Shown here: positions 1 through 7,441 of the stretch, one piece after another
Numbering within the stretch: position 1 is the stretch's first letter
Layout of the letters: the number at the start of each line of letters is the position of its first letter
Assembly (NCBI GenBank): GCA_021738105.1
Contig: JAIPCS010000123.1
Location: 1 to 9,971 of the forward strand
From: Sulfuritalea sp.
GTDB taxonomy: Bacteria > Pseudomonadota > Gammaproteobacteria > Burkholderiales > Rhodocyclaceae
DNA: 9,971 bases
Direction: 5' to 3'
The notes under the pieces: model-generated
What the model was told of the DNA's origin: nothing
Database searches by the model: none
What the model saw: the letters and a program-made list of their open reading frames with translations, nothing else
Translations under genes and position numbers: made by a program

Positions 1-400
1 CCGATGAGCGGCCGCTGGAGGTGCGCTCGACATAGACAATTTCGTCACCCTGGCGCACGCCCAGATTGACGCTTTCGCCCAATTGCAGATGCAGTCGCTG
101 CATCAGTGGCATGGCCGCCTGCCGGATGCTGATTCGTGATTTGACGACATTGCCGGGTTCCAGCAGGCGAATACCCAAGCGGTAGCTACCGGGATCGGCA
201 CGCTCGACGAATCCGGAACTGGTCATGGCGGCCAGAATTCGGTGGGCGGTAGAAGGATGCAGCCCGGTTTCAAGCGCCAGTTGCTTGAGGCTCACCGGGT
301 CGGGGTGATAGGAAAGGACATCAAGCAATTTCATCATGCGCTCAATGACCTGGATGCCGCTGCGGGGTTCTGGCGCGGCATCCGCGCGGGGTGATGGCAC
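1..400 (-). CDS. IclR-family transcriptional regulator, N-terminal 133 residues (C-terminus beyond left edge)
   Basis: Reading the minus strand gives 133 residues of an IclR-type DNA-binding protein. Residues about 15-75 form the winged helix-turn-helix domain, including the segment SLKQLALETGLHPSTAHRIL (37-56) and the wing GFVERADPGSYRLG. The start of the effector-binding domain follows (RQAAMPLMQRL, then GESVNLGVRQGDEIVYVER), and the reading frame is cut at base 1. The frame has an in-frame TAG upstream and no ATG before the homology begins, so the GTG at 398-400 is the chosen start; a purine-rich GAAGAG lies 6 nt upstream. Family members are dimeric repressors or activators that sense small metabolites. 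Because it is divergent from lutABC, it is the likely regulator of lactate utilisation, with lactate or a related carboxylate as a plausible effector; that role is inferred from position only. Confidence 0.9.
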   Translation of the reverse strand, partial: MPSPRADAAPEPRSGIQVIERMMKLLDVLSYHPDPVSLKQLALETGLHPSTAHRILAAMTSSGFVERADPGSYRLGIRLLEPGNVVKSRISIRQAAMPLMQRLHLQLGESVNLGVRQGDEIVYVERTSSGRSS

Positions 401-406
401 GGCAAT

Positions 407-412
407 CTCTTC
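407..412 (-). promoter_or_regulatory. Ribosome binding site of the IclR gene
   Basis: GAAGAG on the minus strand sits 6 nt before the GTG at 398-400. It is an imperfect Shine-Dalgarno sequence, but it supports GTG initiation, since an in-frame stop lies a little further upstream and no ATG is available. Confidence 0.45.
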
Positions 413-432
413 GCGTAATCGGGACTTCGGAT

Positions 433-441
433 ACTATAGCA
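433..441 (-). promoter_or_regulatory. Candidate extended -10 promoter of the IclR gene
   Basis: The minus strand reads TGCTATAGT here: a TATAGT hexamer (5 of 6 to TATAAT) preceded by the TGn extension. The region where a -35 box would lie (about 456-461) matches poorly, which fits an extended -10 promoter. Transcription would start near 426, giving a leader of about 25 nt before the GTG start. This is a sequence match only. Confidence 0.45.
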
Positions 442-485
442 AAAGCCTTCGCCGGCTCGCAGCGATCATGTGCCTCGCGCTCATT

Positions 486-544
486 GAGTTCCGCTTTGCG
501 GGGTGGCGCTTTGCATGCCTGGAACTCCCCTTCGGGAGCTGGCA
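486..544. promoter_or_regulatory. Inverted- and direct-repeat cluster upstream of lutA (possible operator or structured leader)
   Basis: Several symmetric elements are packed in front of lutA. GAGTTCC (486-492) and GGAACTC (521-527) are a perfect 7-bp inverted repeat. CTCCC (525-529) and GGGAG (534-538) form a second hairpin with a CTTC loop, flanked by TGCC (516-519) and GGCA (541-544), which can also pair. CCGC-TTT-GCGG (491-501) is a small palindrome. CGCTTTGC occurs twice, at 492-499 and 507-514, 15 bp apart. The first two hairpins share bases 525-527, so they are mutually exclusive. Possible readings are an IclR-family operator, an RNA leader structure, or a REP-like intergenic repeat. 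I could not find a convincing sigma-70 promoter for lutA in this 168-bp region (401-568). Confidence 0.5.
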
Positions 545-557
545 ACAATAACTATAT

Positions 558-561
558 GGAG
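558..561 (+). promoter_or_regulatory. Ribosome binding site of lutA
   Basis: GGAG lies 7 nt before the ATG at 569. It decides the start: the reading frame stays open further upstream (an alternative start at 503), but only the ATG at 569 has a Shine-Dalgarno sequence and matches the usual N-terminus of the family. Confidence 0.7.
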
Positions 562-568
562 TGGGGTC

Positions 569-1303
569 ATGGCAAAGGTACGCGTAGGGCTGTTTGTGAC
601 CTGTTTGGTGGATTTGATTCGCCCACGCATCGGCTTTGCTGCTTTGAAGCTACTGGAAGTCGCCGGTTGCGAAGTGATCGTGCCGGATACTCAAACCTGT
701 TGCGGCCAGCCGGCTTGGAATTCAGGCGATGCGCCGGGCGCCGTGGCGCTGGCGAAAAAGACCATATCCGAGTTCGAGGCTTTCGAATATGTCGTGGCAC
801 CCTCCGGTTCCTGCGCCGATCACATTCGCACCGAATATCCCGTCTTACTGGCGGAAGAGCCCGACTGGCGAGACCGCGCTACGGCGCTGGCCAGCCGGAT
901 GTATGAGTTGACGGACTTTCTGGCGACAGTACTGAAAGTAGATAGCGTGCCGGGCGATTACCAAGGCACTGTGACCTATCACGACTCCTGCACCGGACTG
1001 CGCAGCATGGGCATCAAGGAGCAACCGCGCACACTGCTGGCAAAAATGCAGGGCATCGAGATCAAGGAAATGCACGCCTGTGAGGAATGTTGTGGTTTTG
1101 GCGGCACTTTTTCGGTCAAGTTTGGCGAGGTTTCGGCCGCGATTGCAGAACGCAAGTGCGACAACATACTGGCCAGCGGCGCGCAAGCAGTCGTCGGCGG
1201 CGATTTGGGCTGCCTGCTGAACATTGAGGGCAAACTGCGGCGAATGGGAAACGAGAGTACCCAGGTGTTGCACGTCGCTGAAGTACTCGCCGGGGAGGAT
1301 TGA
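569..1303 (+). CDS. lutA: L-lactate utilisation protein LutA (YkgE/LldE family iron-sulfur protein)
   Basis: The 244-residue product has the two cysteine-rich CCG domains of the LutA/YkgE/LldE family. The first is VTCLVDLIRP (Cys12) leading to TCCGQPAWNSG (Cys44-Cys45). The second is YHDSCTGLR (Cys141) leading to CEECCGFGGTFSVKF (Cys171, Cys174-Cys175). Such CCG domains bind a 4Fe-4S-type cluster or act in heterodisulfide-reductase-like electron transfer. With LutB and LutC the protein is part of the cytoplasmic complex that oxidises L-lactate to pyruvate and replaces flavin LldD in many bacteria. The length is normal (about 240-250). The gene ends 3 nt before lutB, with the lutB ribosome binding site inside its last codons. 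Start chosen at ATG 569 because of GGAG at 558-561. Identification is by recalled family motifs, not a search. Confidence 0.93.
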   Translation: MAKVRVGLFVTCLVDLIRPRIGFAALKLLEVAGCEVIVPDTQTCCGQPAWNSGDAPGAVALAKKTISEFEAFEYVVAPSGSCADHIRTEYPVLLAEEPDWRDRATALASRMYELTDFLATVLKVDSVPGDYQGTVTYHDSCTGLRSMGIKEQPRTLLAKMQGIEIKEMHACEECCGFGGTFSVKFGEVSAAIAERKCDNILASGAQAVVGGDLGCLLNIEGKLRRMGNESTQVLHVAEVLAGED

Positions 1304-1306
1304 TTC

Positions 1307-2731
1307 GTGGAAATCAAATCCATGCACTTCAAGGCCAACGCCAAAACCAAATTGGCGGATATAGCGTTGCAGGGCAATCTCGAGAACGCCAGAGGGCGAT
1401 TTGTCACTACGCGCGCCGAGGCGATCAAGGAGCTCGATGACTTCGAAGGAACGCGCAATGCTGCCGAAGTGATTCGCAATCGGGTGATCGACAATCTTGA
1501 TCTGTGGCTCGAACGCTTCGAGCGCAAGGCGCAGGATACCGGTGCAAAAGTACTCTGGGCCAAAGACGGTGCAGAAGTATGCCGCCTGGTAATCGAGATT
1601 GCCAGACGGCATGAGGTGAAGAAGGTCACCAAGTCGAAATCGATGTTGTCCGAAGAGGCCGGGCTGAACCAGGCGCTCGAAGCCGCGGGCATTCAGCCGG
1701 TGGAAACTGATCTGGGCGAATACATTCTGCAAGTCGACAACAACGAGCCGCCCAGTCACATCATCGCGCCGGCAGTACACAAGGGCTTGAACGATGTTGC
1801 CGATCTATTCCACAAAGTGCATGGCACGCCGCGCAAGACCGATATTCCGGCTTTGACCCGTGAAGCGCGTGAAGTCTTGCGCCAACATTTCCTGTCGGCG
1901 GAAATGGGCTTGTCCGGCGGCAATTTTCTGGTCGCGGAAACCGGTTCGGTGGCACTGGTCACCAATGAGGGCAATGGCCGCATGGTAACCACGATGCCGA
2001 AGGTGCATGTGGTCATCACCGGCATCGAAAAGGTAATACCGACCCTGGAAGATTTGTCGACCCTGATGCGCGTGCTGCCGCGCTCGGCCACCGGGCAGTC
2101 CATCTCCAACTATTTTTCGATTCTTACCGGGGTGAAAAAGCCGGAGGAGCACGATGGCCCGGAGCATCTCTATTTCATTCTGGTCGATAGCGGTCGCGCC
2201 GATGTGGTGGGCAGCGATTTCCACGCCATGCTGCGCTGCATTCGCTGCGGTGCCTGCATGAACCACTGTCCTGTGTATCAGACCATCGGCGGTCATGCCT
2301 ACGGCTGGGTGTATCCGGGGCCGATGGGGTCGGTACTGACGCCGTTGTATGCGGGTATGGAAAATTCGATCGACTTGCCGCATGCGGCAACTTTGTGTAA
2401 CCAGTGTGGCGTCGTTTGCCCGGTCAAGATTCCTTTGCCCGATCTGTTGCGAAAGTTGCGCGAAAAGCAGACCGAGCGCGGACTACGCCCACTGACCGAG
2501 CGAATCGGGCTGAGGCTGTGGGCCTGGATTGCACAGCGGCCCGGACTGTACGCGTTGGGCGCCCGTGTCGGTGCGCGCTATCTGAAATGGTTGGCGGGCG
2601 GTTCGGATCGCATTCGTCTGCTGCCTGCAGCACCTGAATGGTCGTTGGGGCGGGATTTCCCAGCCCCGGAGGGCAGGACTTTCCGTGAGTTGTATGCCGC
2701 ACGGCGGAATCAAGCAAAGGGATCACCATGA
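1307..2731 (+). CDS. lutB: L-lactate utilisation protein LutB (YkgF family iron-sulfur protein)
   Basis: The 474-residue product matches LutB/YkgF along its length. The N-terminal two thirds is a LUD domain with KSKSMLSEEAGLNQAL, ETDLGEYILQ, PPSHIIAPAVHK, LSAEMGLSGGNFLVAETGS and VTNEGNGRMVTTMPK. It is followed by a ferredoxin-type segment with CIRCGACMNHCP (Cys311, 314, 317, 321) and CNQCGVVCPVKIPL (Cys364, 367, 371), the ligands for two 4Fe-4S clusters. A C-terminal DUF3390-like tail follows (WAWIAQRPGLY to FRELYAARR). It probably carries electrons from lactate oxidation within the LutABC complex. The GTG start at 1307 is preceded by GGAGG (1294-1298) with 8 nt spacing; an internal ATG at 1322 has no comparable site and would remove only five residues. 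The stop overlaps the lutC start (ATGA). Confidence 0.95.
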   Translation: MEIKSMHFKANAKTKLADIALQGNLENARGRFVTTRAEAIKELDDFEGTRNAAEVIRNRVIDNLDLWLERFERKAQDTGAKVLWAKDGAEVCRLVIEIARRHEVKKVTKSKSMLSEEAGLNQALEAAGIQPVETDLGEYILQVDNNEPPSHIIAPAVHKGLNDVADLFHKVHGTPRKTDIPALTREAREVLRQHFLSAEMGLSGGNFLVAETGSVALVTNEGNGRMVTTMPKVHVVITGIEKVIPTLEDLSTLMRVLPRSATGQSISNYFSILTGVKKPEEHDGPEHLYFILVDSGRADVVGSDFHAMLRCIRCGACMNHCPVYQTIGGHAYGWVYPGPMGSVLTPLYAGMENSIDLPHAATLCNQCGVVCPVKIPLPDLLRKLREKQTERGLRPLTERIGLRLWAWIAQRPGLYALGARVGARYLKWLAGGSDRIRLLPAAPEWSLGRDFPAPEGRTFRELYAARRNQAKGSP

Positions 2732-3387
2732 ACTCCCGCGACGACATACTCGGCCGCGTGCGCAGCGGTCTTCAGCGCGATGGCAGCAATGCGGCCGTCG
2801 GCCGCGAAGAAATGCTGGCCTCGCTGTCCAACCGCGCACAGGGTCCGAAGCCGACGTTCAGCTGTGAGCCCAAAGCCCTGCTGGAACGTTTTCGGCTGAA
2901 ATCCGAAAAGCAGTCGAGCACGGTGGACGTCGTGGCGCGGGAGTCTGATGTGCCGACTGCAATTGCCCGCTATCTGACGGCAATGACGCTGCCCAAAACG
3001 GCGGTCGTCTGGCCCTCGCTGGTCACTCTGGATTGGACTGGAGCCGGCCTTGCTGTCGAAGCACGTGGCGCGCGCGACGCCGACCTGGTAGGCATCACCG
3101 GCTGCTTTTGTGCCGTTGCCGAAACTGGTTCGCTGATGCTGTGTTCATCCGCCGACACACCCTCTACCGTTAGTCTGTTGCCGGAGACGCATATCGCTGT
3201 GGTGCCTGCGGCGCGCATCCTGCCGCACATGGAAGATGCCTGGGCACTGGCACGAACGGAACTTGGCAGCCTGCCGCGTGCCGTTAATTTCATATCCGGA
3301 CCGTCACGCACTGGCGACATCGAGCTGACCATTGTGCTCGGCGCGCACGGCCCCTATCGGGTGCACCTGATCATTGTGGAGAACTGA
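2728..3387 (+). CDS. lutC: L-lactate utilisation protein LutC (YkgG family, LUD domain)
   Basis: The 219-residue product is a stand-alone LUD-domain protein of the LutC/YkgG family. It begins MNSRDDILGRVRSGL, typical for LutC. The LUD core contains GITGCFCAVAETGSLML, then STVSLLPETHIAVVPAARIL and the ending ISGPSRTGDIELTIVLGAHG followed by PYRVHLIIVE. The AETGS motif also occurs in the LUD domain of LutB. LutC has no iron-sulfur motif and is thought to complete the lactate-oxidising complex. The ATG overlaps the lutB stop by 4 nt and has AAGGGA just upstream, so translation is probably coupled. Length is in the usual range (about 190-240). The stop codon falls 1 nt before the next gene. Confidence 0.93.
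   Translation: MNSRDDILGRVRSGLQRDGSNAAVGREEMLASLSNRAQGPKPTFSCEPKALLERFRLKSEKQSSTVDVVARESDVPTAIARYLTAMTLPKTAVVWPSLVTLDWTGAGLAVEARGARDADLVGITGCFCAVAETGSLMLCSSADTPSTVSLLPETHIAVVPAARILPHMEDAWALARTELGSLPRAVNFISGPSRTGDIELTIVLGAHGPYRVHLIIVEN
3378..3381 (+). promoter_or_regulatory. Ribosome binding site of the thioredoxin-fold gene, inside the lutC end
   Basis: GGAG lies in the last codons of lutC, 7 nt before the ATG at 3389. It selects this ATG over an upstream in-frame TTG at 3374 and places a proper signal peptide at the N-terminus. Confidence 0.65.
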
Positions 3388-3388
3388 T

Positions 3389-4390
3389 ATGTATCGACTG
3401 ATTGTTGCGTTTTCACTCCTGTTCGCCGTATCGCCAGCGCCGACTTTTGCTCAAATCGGCGAAGAAATTCTGCCGCCAGTGTTTGTCGAAACCTTGCTGG
3501 AGCTGCCCGACGATGCCGCCCAAGCCGCCAAGTCCGGCAAGCGATTGCTGCTGTATTTCGGTCAGCCCGGCTGCCCTTATTGCAAGGAGCTGATGCAGAC
3601 CAGCTTCACGCAAAAAAACATCGTGGAAAAGGTCGCCAAGAGTTTTGTGCCCATCGCCTTCAACTTGTTTGGTGATAGAGAAGTTACCTGGTTTGACGGA
3701 AAAGTACGTAGCGAGAAGGATTTTGCCAAACTTCTCAAGGTCCAATTCACACCAACACTGTTGTTGCTCGATGAAAAAGGAAACATCATCGCGCGCATCA
3801 ATGGTTTTTACCCGCCACATCGATTTTCAGCGGCGCTCGATTACTCGATCAAGCGCCTGGAAAACAAACTGCCGTTTGCCGAGCACATGAGAGCGGTGCC
3901 GCAAACCGGCGCCAATGCCAAGCTTAACGAGCAGGCGTTCTTCATGAAGCCCCCCTTCAATCTGACACGCAAGAAGGGCAGTAAGCCGCTCGCCGTGTTA
4001 TTCGAGACGAGGCACTGTGTACCCTGCGATGAGTTGCACAAAGAAGGATTCAAACGCGAGAAGACCTTGGCGGCAATGTCGCGTTTCGACATTGCGCGTT
4101 TTTCGCTGTCGGGGCGCGATGTCTTGACCACACCGGATGGGCGCAGCAGCAACGCCGAAGCCTGGGCCAAGGAACTTGGCATCAGTTATACGCCGAGCGT
4201 GGTGTTCTTCGACGACCGGGGCAAGGAAGTTTTTCGTCTCGAAGCCTACCTGCGCCCTTTCCACTTTGCCGGCTCGTTTCAATACGTCGGTAGCGGTGCT
4301 TACCGCAAAGAGCCGGAATTCCAGCGTTTCCTGCAGAACAAGGCCGAGCACATGAAAGCGGCCGGCGAGAAGCTGGAACTGTGGAAGTAG
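3389..4390 (+). CDS. Exported tandem thioredoxin-fold protein (two CxxC domains)
   Basis: The 333-residue product begins with a signal peptide (MYRLIVAFSLLFAVSPAPTFA, cleavage likely after Ala21), so it should act in the periplasm. Two thioredoxin-like domains follow. Domain 1 (about 45-155) has LLLYFGQPGCPYCKEL with Cys62 and Cys65 and a cis-proline motif FTPTLLLLDEKG (Pro122). Domain 2 (about 195-300) has LAVLFETRHCVPCDEL with Cys210 and Cys213 and YTPSVVFFDDRG (Pro269). The C-terminal tail is charged (EFQRFLQNKAEHMKAAGEKL). This resembles the SoxW / thioredoxin_2 group of exported thiol-disulfide proteins, but I cannot assign a named family or substrate. It starts 1 nt after lutC stops, so it is co-transcribed with lutABC. 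Nothing in LutABC explains a periplasmic disulfide protein. Possible roles are reduction or repair of an exported partner, cytochrome maturation, or an unrelated passenger. Confidence 0.85.
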   Translation: MYRLIVAFSLLFAVSPAPTFAQIGEEILPPVFVETLLELPDDAAQAAKSGKRLLLYFGQPGCPYCKELMQTSFTQKNIVEKVAKSFVPIAFNLFGDREVTWFDGKVRSEKDFAKLLKVQFTPTLLLLDEKGNIIARINGFYPPHRFSAALDYSIKRLENKLPFAEHMRAVPQTGANAKLNEQAFFMKPPFNLTRKKGSKPLAVLFETRHCVPCDELHKEGFKREKTLAAMSRFDIARFSLSGRDVLTTPDGRSSNAEAWAKELGISYTPSVVFFDDRGKEVFRLEAYLRPFHFAGSFQYVGSGAYRKEPEFQRFLQNKAEHMKAAGEKLELWK

Positions 4391-4399
4391 GACGCTCTG

Positions 4400-7300
4400 T
4401 CAGCGAGAGTGGATGAATTGCTCGAACTCCGCCAGCGCCAGCGGTGGGCTGAACAGATAGCCTTGATAGACATGGCAGCCGTGCTGTTCAAGAAATGCGC
4501 GTTGCGCTTCGGTTTCAACGCCTTCGGCGATGGAATTGAGTCCAAGCCCTCTGGCCATGGCGATGATGGTTTGCGTTACAACACCATCGTTGGTGCTCTC
4601 CGGAAGCTTGAGTACGAAAGCGCGGTCGATTTTCAGCTGGTCTAACGGTAGCCGGGTCAGGTAGGAGAGTGATGAGTAGCCGGTGCCGAAATCATCCAGC
4701 GAAAAGGTGATGCCGAGCTTTTTGAGCACCAGCATCTTCTTGATGGTTTCCTCGATATTGTCCAGTACCAGGCTCTCGGTAAGTTCAAGTTTCAGTCGCG
4801 ACGGATTGGCGCCGCTGGCTTCCAGGATGCGGCACAACTGATCAACAAAACCGGCTTCGCGAAACTCGCGCGGACTGACATTGACAGCCAGTCGTAAATC
4901 GCGTGTGCTTTGATCGCCTGACCAGACCTTGAGTTGGGCGCAGGCCGTTGCCAGCACCCAGCGACCGATAGGCAGGATAAGTCCGGTTTCCTCTGCCAGC
5001 GGGATGAAGCTGAGTGGCGACACCATGCCATGCTCCGGGCTTGGCCAGCGCAGCAAGGCCTCGGCGCCGACAATTCGACCTTCGTTGTCGATTTGTGGTT
5101 GGTAATACAATTCAAGCTGATCGTGTTCCAGGGCTCGATGCAGTCCGCCTTCAAGTTCATGGCGATCTTTGGCAGCCTGATTCATGGCGTCGGTAAAGAA
5201 CTGCACATTGTTGCGTCCCGCCGATTTGGCGTGATACATCGCAGTGTCGGCGTTTCGTGTCAGTGTTTCTGCGTCGCGACCATCGTTGGGGAATATCGCA
5301 ATACCGATGCTGGGTGTTGAATGAAGTTCGTAGCCTTCAATACTGTAAGGCACTCCCAGGGCCTTCAGTATCTTATCGGCCACGCTGTCGGCGACAGTGG
5401 CGTCTATATCGGTCAGTACTACCACGAACTCATCGCCTCCCAGACGGGCGACCACGTCGCTGTCCCGAACACTGGTCGTCAGCCGGGTTGCAACTTCCTG
5501 TAGCAGATCATCGCCGACATGATGACCCAGTGTGTCGTTGATGTCCTTGAAGCGATCCAGATCGATGAACATCAGGGCCAACTGGCCGCCATCCCGTCGG
5601 GCAGTAGCCAGTGCCTGATCGAGCCGACCCTGGAGGTTGTAGCGATTGGGCAAGCCGGTCAGCGTGTCATGCAGCGCAAGTTGATTGATGCGCTCCTGCG
5701 CGGATTTACGCTCGCTGATGTCGGTAAAACTGCCGACGTAGTAGTCGATTTCTCCCGCATTGTTTCTGACAGCGGAGATCGCCAGCCATTTTGGGTAGTA
5801 GCTGCCATCTTTGCGCTTGTCCCAAACCTCGCCCTGCCAGAAGCTCTCATCTTCGATGGTCTGCCACATGGTCCGAAATTCCTGCGCCGTGGTACGCCCC
5901 GAGGCCAGCATGCGCGGGTTCTGCCCAAGCACATCTTCTGCGCTGTAGCCGGTGAGGTTTATAAAAGCCTGGTTCACTTCCACGATGCAGTTGTCGCTGT
6001 CGGTGATCACGATCGCCTCGCCGCTATGCTCGAAAACACTGGCCAACAGGCGCAGCCGGTGCTCAGCTTGAATCCGGTCGGAAATATCGCGCCACAAAGT
6101 GTGTAGGATCAATTCCCCCCCCATGACAATGGGCGTCAGGGTGACTTCGACCGGGATGTCAGATCCGTCGGCCCGCGAGTGTATCCATTCGAATCGGTAG
6201 TAGCCTTCCTTGATCGCGGTCGCGATCATTTCCTCGGCCTTTTCGGCTGACAATCGTCCATCGGGTTGACGCTCCGGAGAGATTTCTGCAGGGTGGCGGT
6301 TAATGAAATCTTCTTTGTTGCGATAGCCCAGCATGGTCAGGGTCGCCGCGTTGCAGTCTACGAAGCTACCGTTCTTGAGCAGCAGAATCGGGTCATTCAT
6401 GTTTTCGAACAAATGCCCGAATGTCGCCTCGCTTTCCGTTTGCTCGTCCAGCAGGTGCTTTTCCCGAGCAGCCATGCGCTCCAATCTCAGCAGCAGATAA
6501 ATCAACAGGGCCAGCAGCAGCAACGCAGTTGTGGCGACGAATGACGCGCGCGCTTTCCATCCGGCCAGGACATCATCGTGTGCCAAAGCGACGAGCACAT
6601 AAAATGGATAACGGGCTAGCTGTTGGAAGCTGAACGTGCGCATGACGCCATCGACAACACCCGCGAACTCGGCAGTTGACTTTCTTGTTCCTGCGCTGAT
6701 GGCAGATCGAGTCAGACTACTAATGGGCAGAACCTTATTGATCTCTCTGTCGAGCGGTGGCCAGCGCACGACCAGACTGAAATCGTCGCTGCGCCGGATG
6801 GCGATCAGACCCAAGGGTCCGATGTCCATCGACTGGAACAGTTTCTGGAAATGTTCGAGATTAAGTCCGGCGACGACCATTCCTTTGAAGCGCCCGTCCC
6901 CATTACGAAGCGCCCTTGCCACTGCTACGACTTGGCGGTCCTTGGCAGGGGAACTGATTACCTCGGAAAAAACCAGTCCGGCGCCCGGTTGATCGCGCAA
7001 TTGCTTGAAAAAATCGCGATTGGAAACGTTTGCGTGCCGTGCGGCCTCCCAGGCTGACGAGTAGAGCAAGTCGCCGTGACCATCGAAAACCCGCAATGCA
7101 GCAATCTCTTCAAAATTAACTAGGAGCGAATTGAGTTTGGCGTTGATCTCGGCGGCGCGACCAGGTATCGCCTGCTGGTTCATTACCTCCTCAGTAAGCG
7201 TGTTCGCCAGAGCTTGCAATATTGAATCGCAGCGGCGCAACGTGCCATCCAGCCGTGCCTCGATGATGGCGGTATAGTTGTGCGATGTGATTCCGGCCTC

Positions 7301-7435
7301 GCGCAAGGCTTCCTGGCGCGCGATCCAGATCAGGGTGCCCACCACCAGCGCCGCACAAAGCACCACCAATCCAAGCAGCGTGAACAGCTTTCTGCGGTTT
7401 TTGCTATCGGTGGCGACAGTTAACGCTGAACTCAT
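4400..7435 (-). CDS. Membrane c-di-GMP signalling protein: Cache-like sensor, two PAS domains, GGDEF and EAL
   Basis: The product has 1011 residues from the ATG at 7435. Membrane helices at about 16-39 and 299-317 enclose a periplasmic segment of about 255 residues that looks like a double Cache sensor domain (VFDGHGDLLYSS, NVSNRDFFKQL). In the cytoplasm lie PAS1 (about 337-452), PAS2 (about 460-578, ending FTDISERKSAQ), a GGDEF domain (about 580-750) and an EAL domain (about 760-1011). The GGDEF motif is intact (RLGGDEF, 666-670), with the inhibitory RxxD (RDSD, 657-660) five residues before it. The EAL domain keeps EAL (792-794), NVSPREF, ELTES, the Asp-Asp of LDDFGTGYSS, LKIDR, AEGVET and QGYLFSPPL, so both synthesis and hydrolysis of c-di-GMP look possible. 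An in-frame TTG at 7450 is an alternative start. The input ligand is unknown. It lies 73 nt downstream of the ATPase gene and converges on the thioredoxin-fold gene. Confidence 0.93.
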   Translation of the reverse strand: MSSALTVATDSKNRRKLFTLLGLVVLCAALVVGTLIWIARQEALREAGITSHNYTAIIEARLDGTLRRCDSILQALANTLTEEVMNQQAIPGRAAEINAKLNSLLVNFEEIAALRVFDGHGDLLYSSAWEAARHANVSNRDFFKQLRDQPGAGLVFSEVISSPAKDRQVVAVARALRNGDGRFKGMVVAGLNLEHFQKLFQSMDIGPLGLIAIRRSDDFSLVVRWPPLDREINKVLPISSLTRSAISAGTRKSTAEFAGVVDGVMRTFSFQQLARYPFYVLVALAHDDVLAGWKARASFVATTALLLLALLIYLLLRLERMAAREKHLLDEQTESEATFGHLFENMNDPILLLKNGSFVDCNAATLTMLGYRNKEDFINRHPAEISPERQPDGRLSAEKAEEMIATAIKEGYYRFEWIHSRADGSDIPVEVTLTPIVMGGELILHTLWRDISDRIQAEHRLRLLASVFEHSGEAIVITDSDNCIVEVNQAFINLTGYSAEDVLGQNPRMLASGRTTAQEFRTMWQTIEDESFWQGEVWDKRKDGSYYPKWLAISAVRNNAGEIDYYVGSFTDISERKSAQERINQLALHDTLTGLPNRYNLQGRLDQALATARRDGGQLALMFIDLDRFKDINDTLGHHVGDDLLQEVATRLTTSVRDSDVVARLGGDEFVVVLTDIDATVADSVADKILKALGVPYSIEGYELHSTPSIGIAIFPNDGRDAETLTRNADTAMYHAKSAGRNNVQFFTDAMNQAAKDRHELEGGLHRALEHDQLELYYQPQIDNEGRIVGAEALLRWPSPEHGMVSPLSFIPLAEETGLILPIGRWVLATACAQLKVWSGDQSTRDLRLAVNVSPREFREAGFVDQLCRILEASGANPSRLKLELTESLVLDNIEETIKKMLVLKKLGITFSLDDFGTGYSSLSYLTRLPLDQLKIDRAFVLKLPESTNDGVVTQTIIAMARGLGLNSIAEGVETEAQRAFLEQHGCHVYQGYLFSPPLALAEFEQFIHSR

Positions 7436-7441
7436 GGGCGC

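Noticed and set aside
336..551. Small plus-strand frame across the IclR start and spacer
   Set aside because: It is antisense to the IclR N-terminus and has no motif or convincing start site.
553..558. TATATG as a -10 box for lutA
   Set aside because: The paired -35 region is poor and the transcript would start within or after the ribosome binding site, which is incompatible with the GGAG-directed start.
503..568. Upstream extension of lutA to an earlier start at 503
   Set aside because: The extra 22 residues have no homology, run through the repeat cluster, and lack a ribosome binding site, whereas ATG 569 has GGAG at the right distance.
845..1780. 311-codon minus-strand open frame opposite lutA and lutB
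   Set aside because: It overlaps two strongly supported genes, has no recognisable domain, and is the kind of long antisense frame expected in GC-rich coding DNA.
1805..2383. 192-codon minus-strand open frame opposite lutB
   Set aside because: It lies entirely inside the LutB domains; the His- and Arg-rich composition and lack of motifs fit a shadow frame.
5519..6106. 195-codon plus-strand open frame inside the GGDEF/PAS region
   Set aside because: It is antisense to well-conserved domain sequence, with no ribosome binding site or motif of its own.
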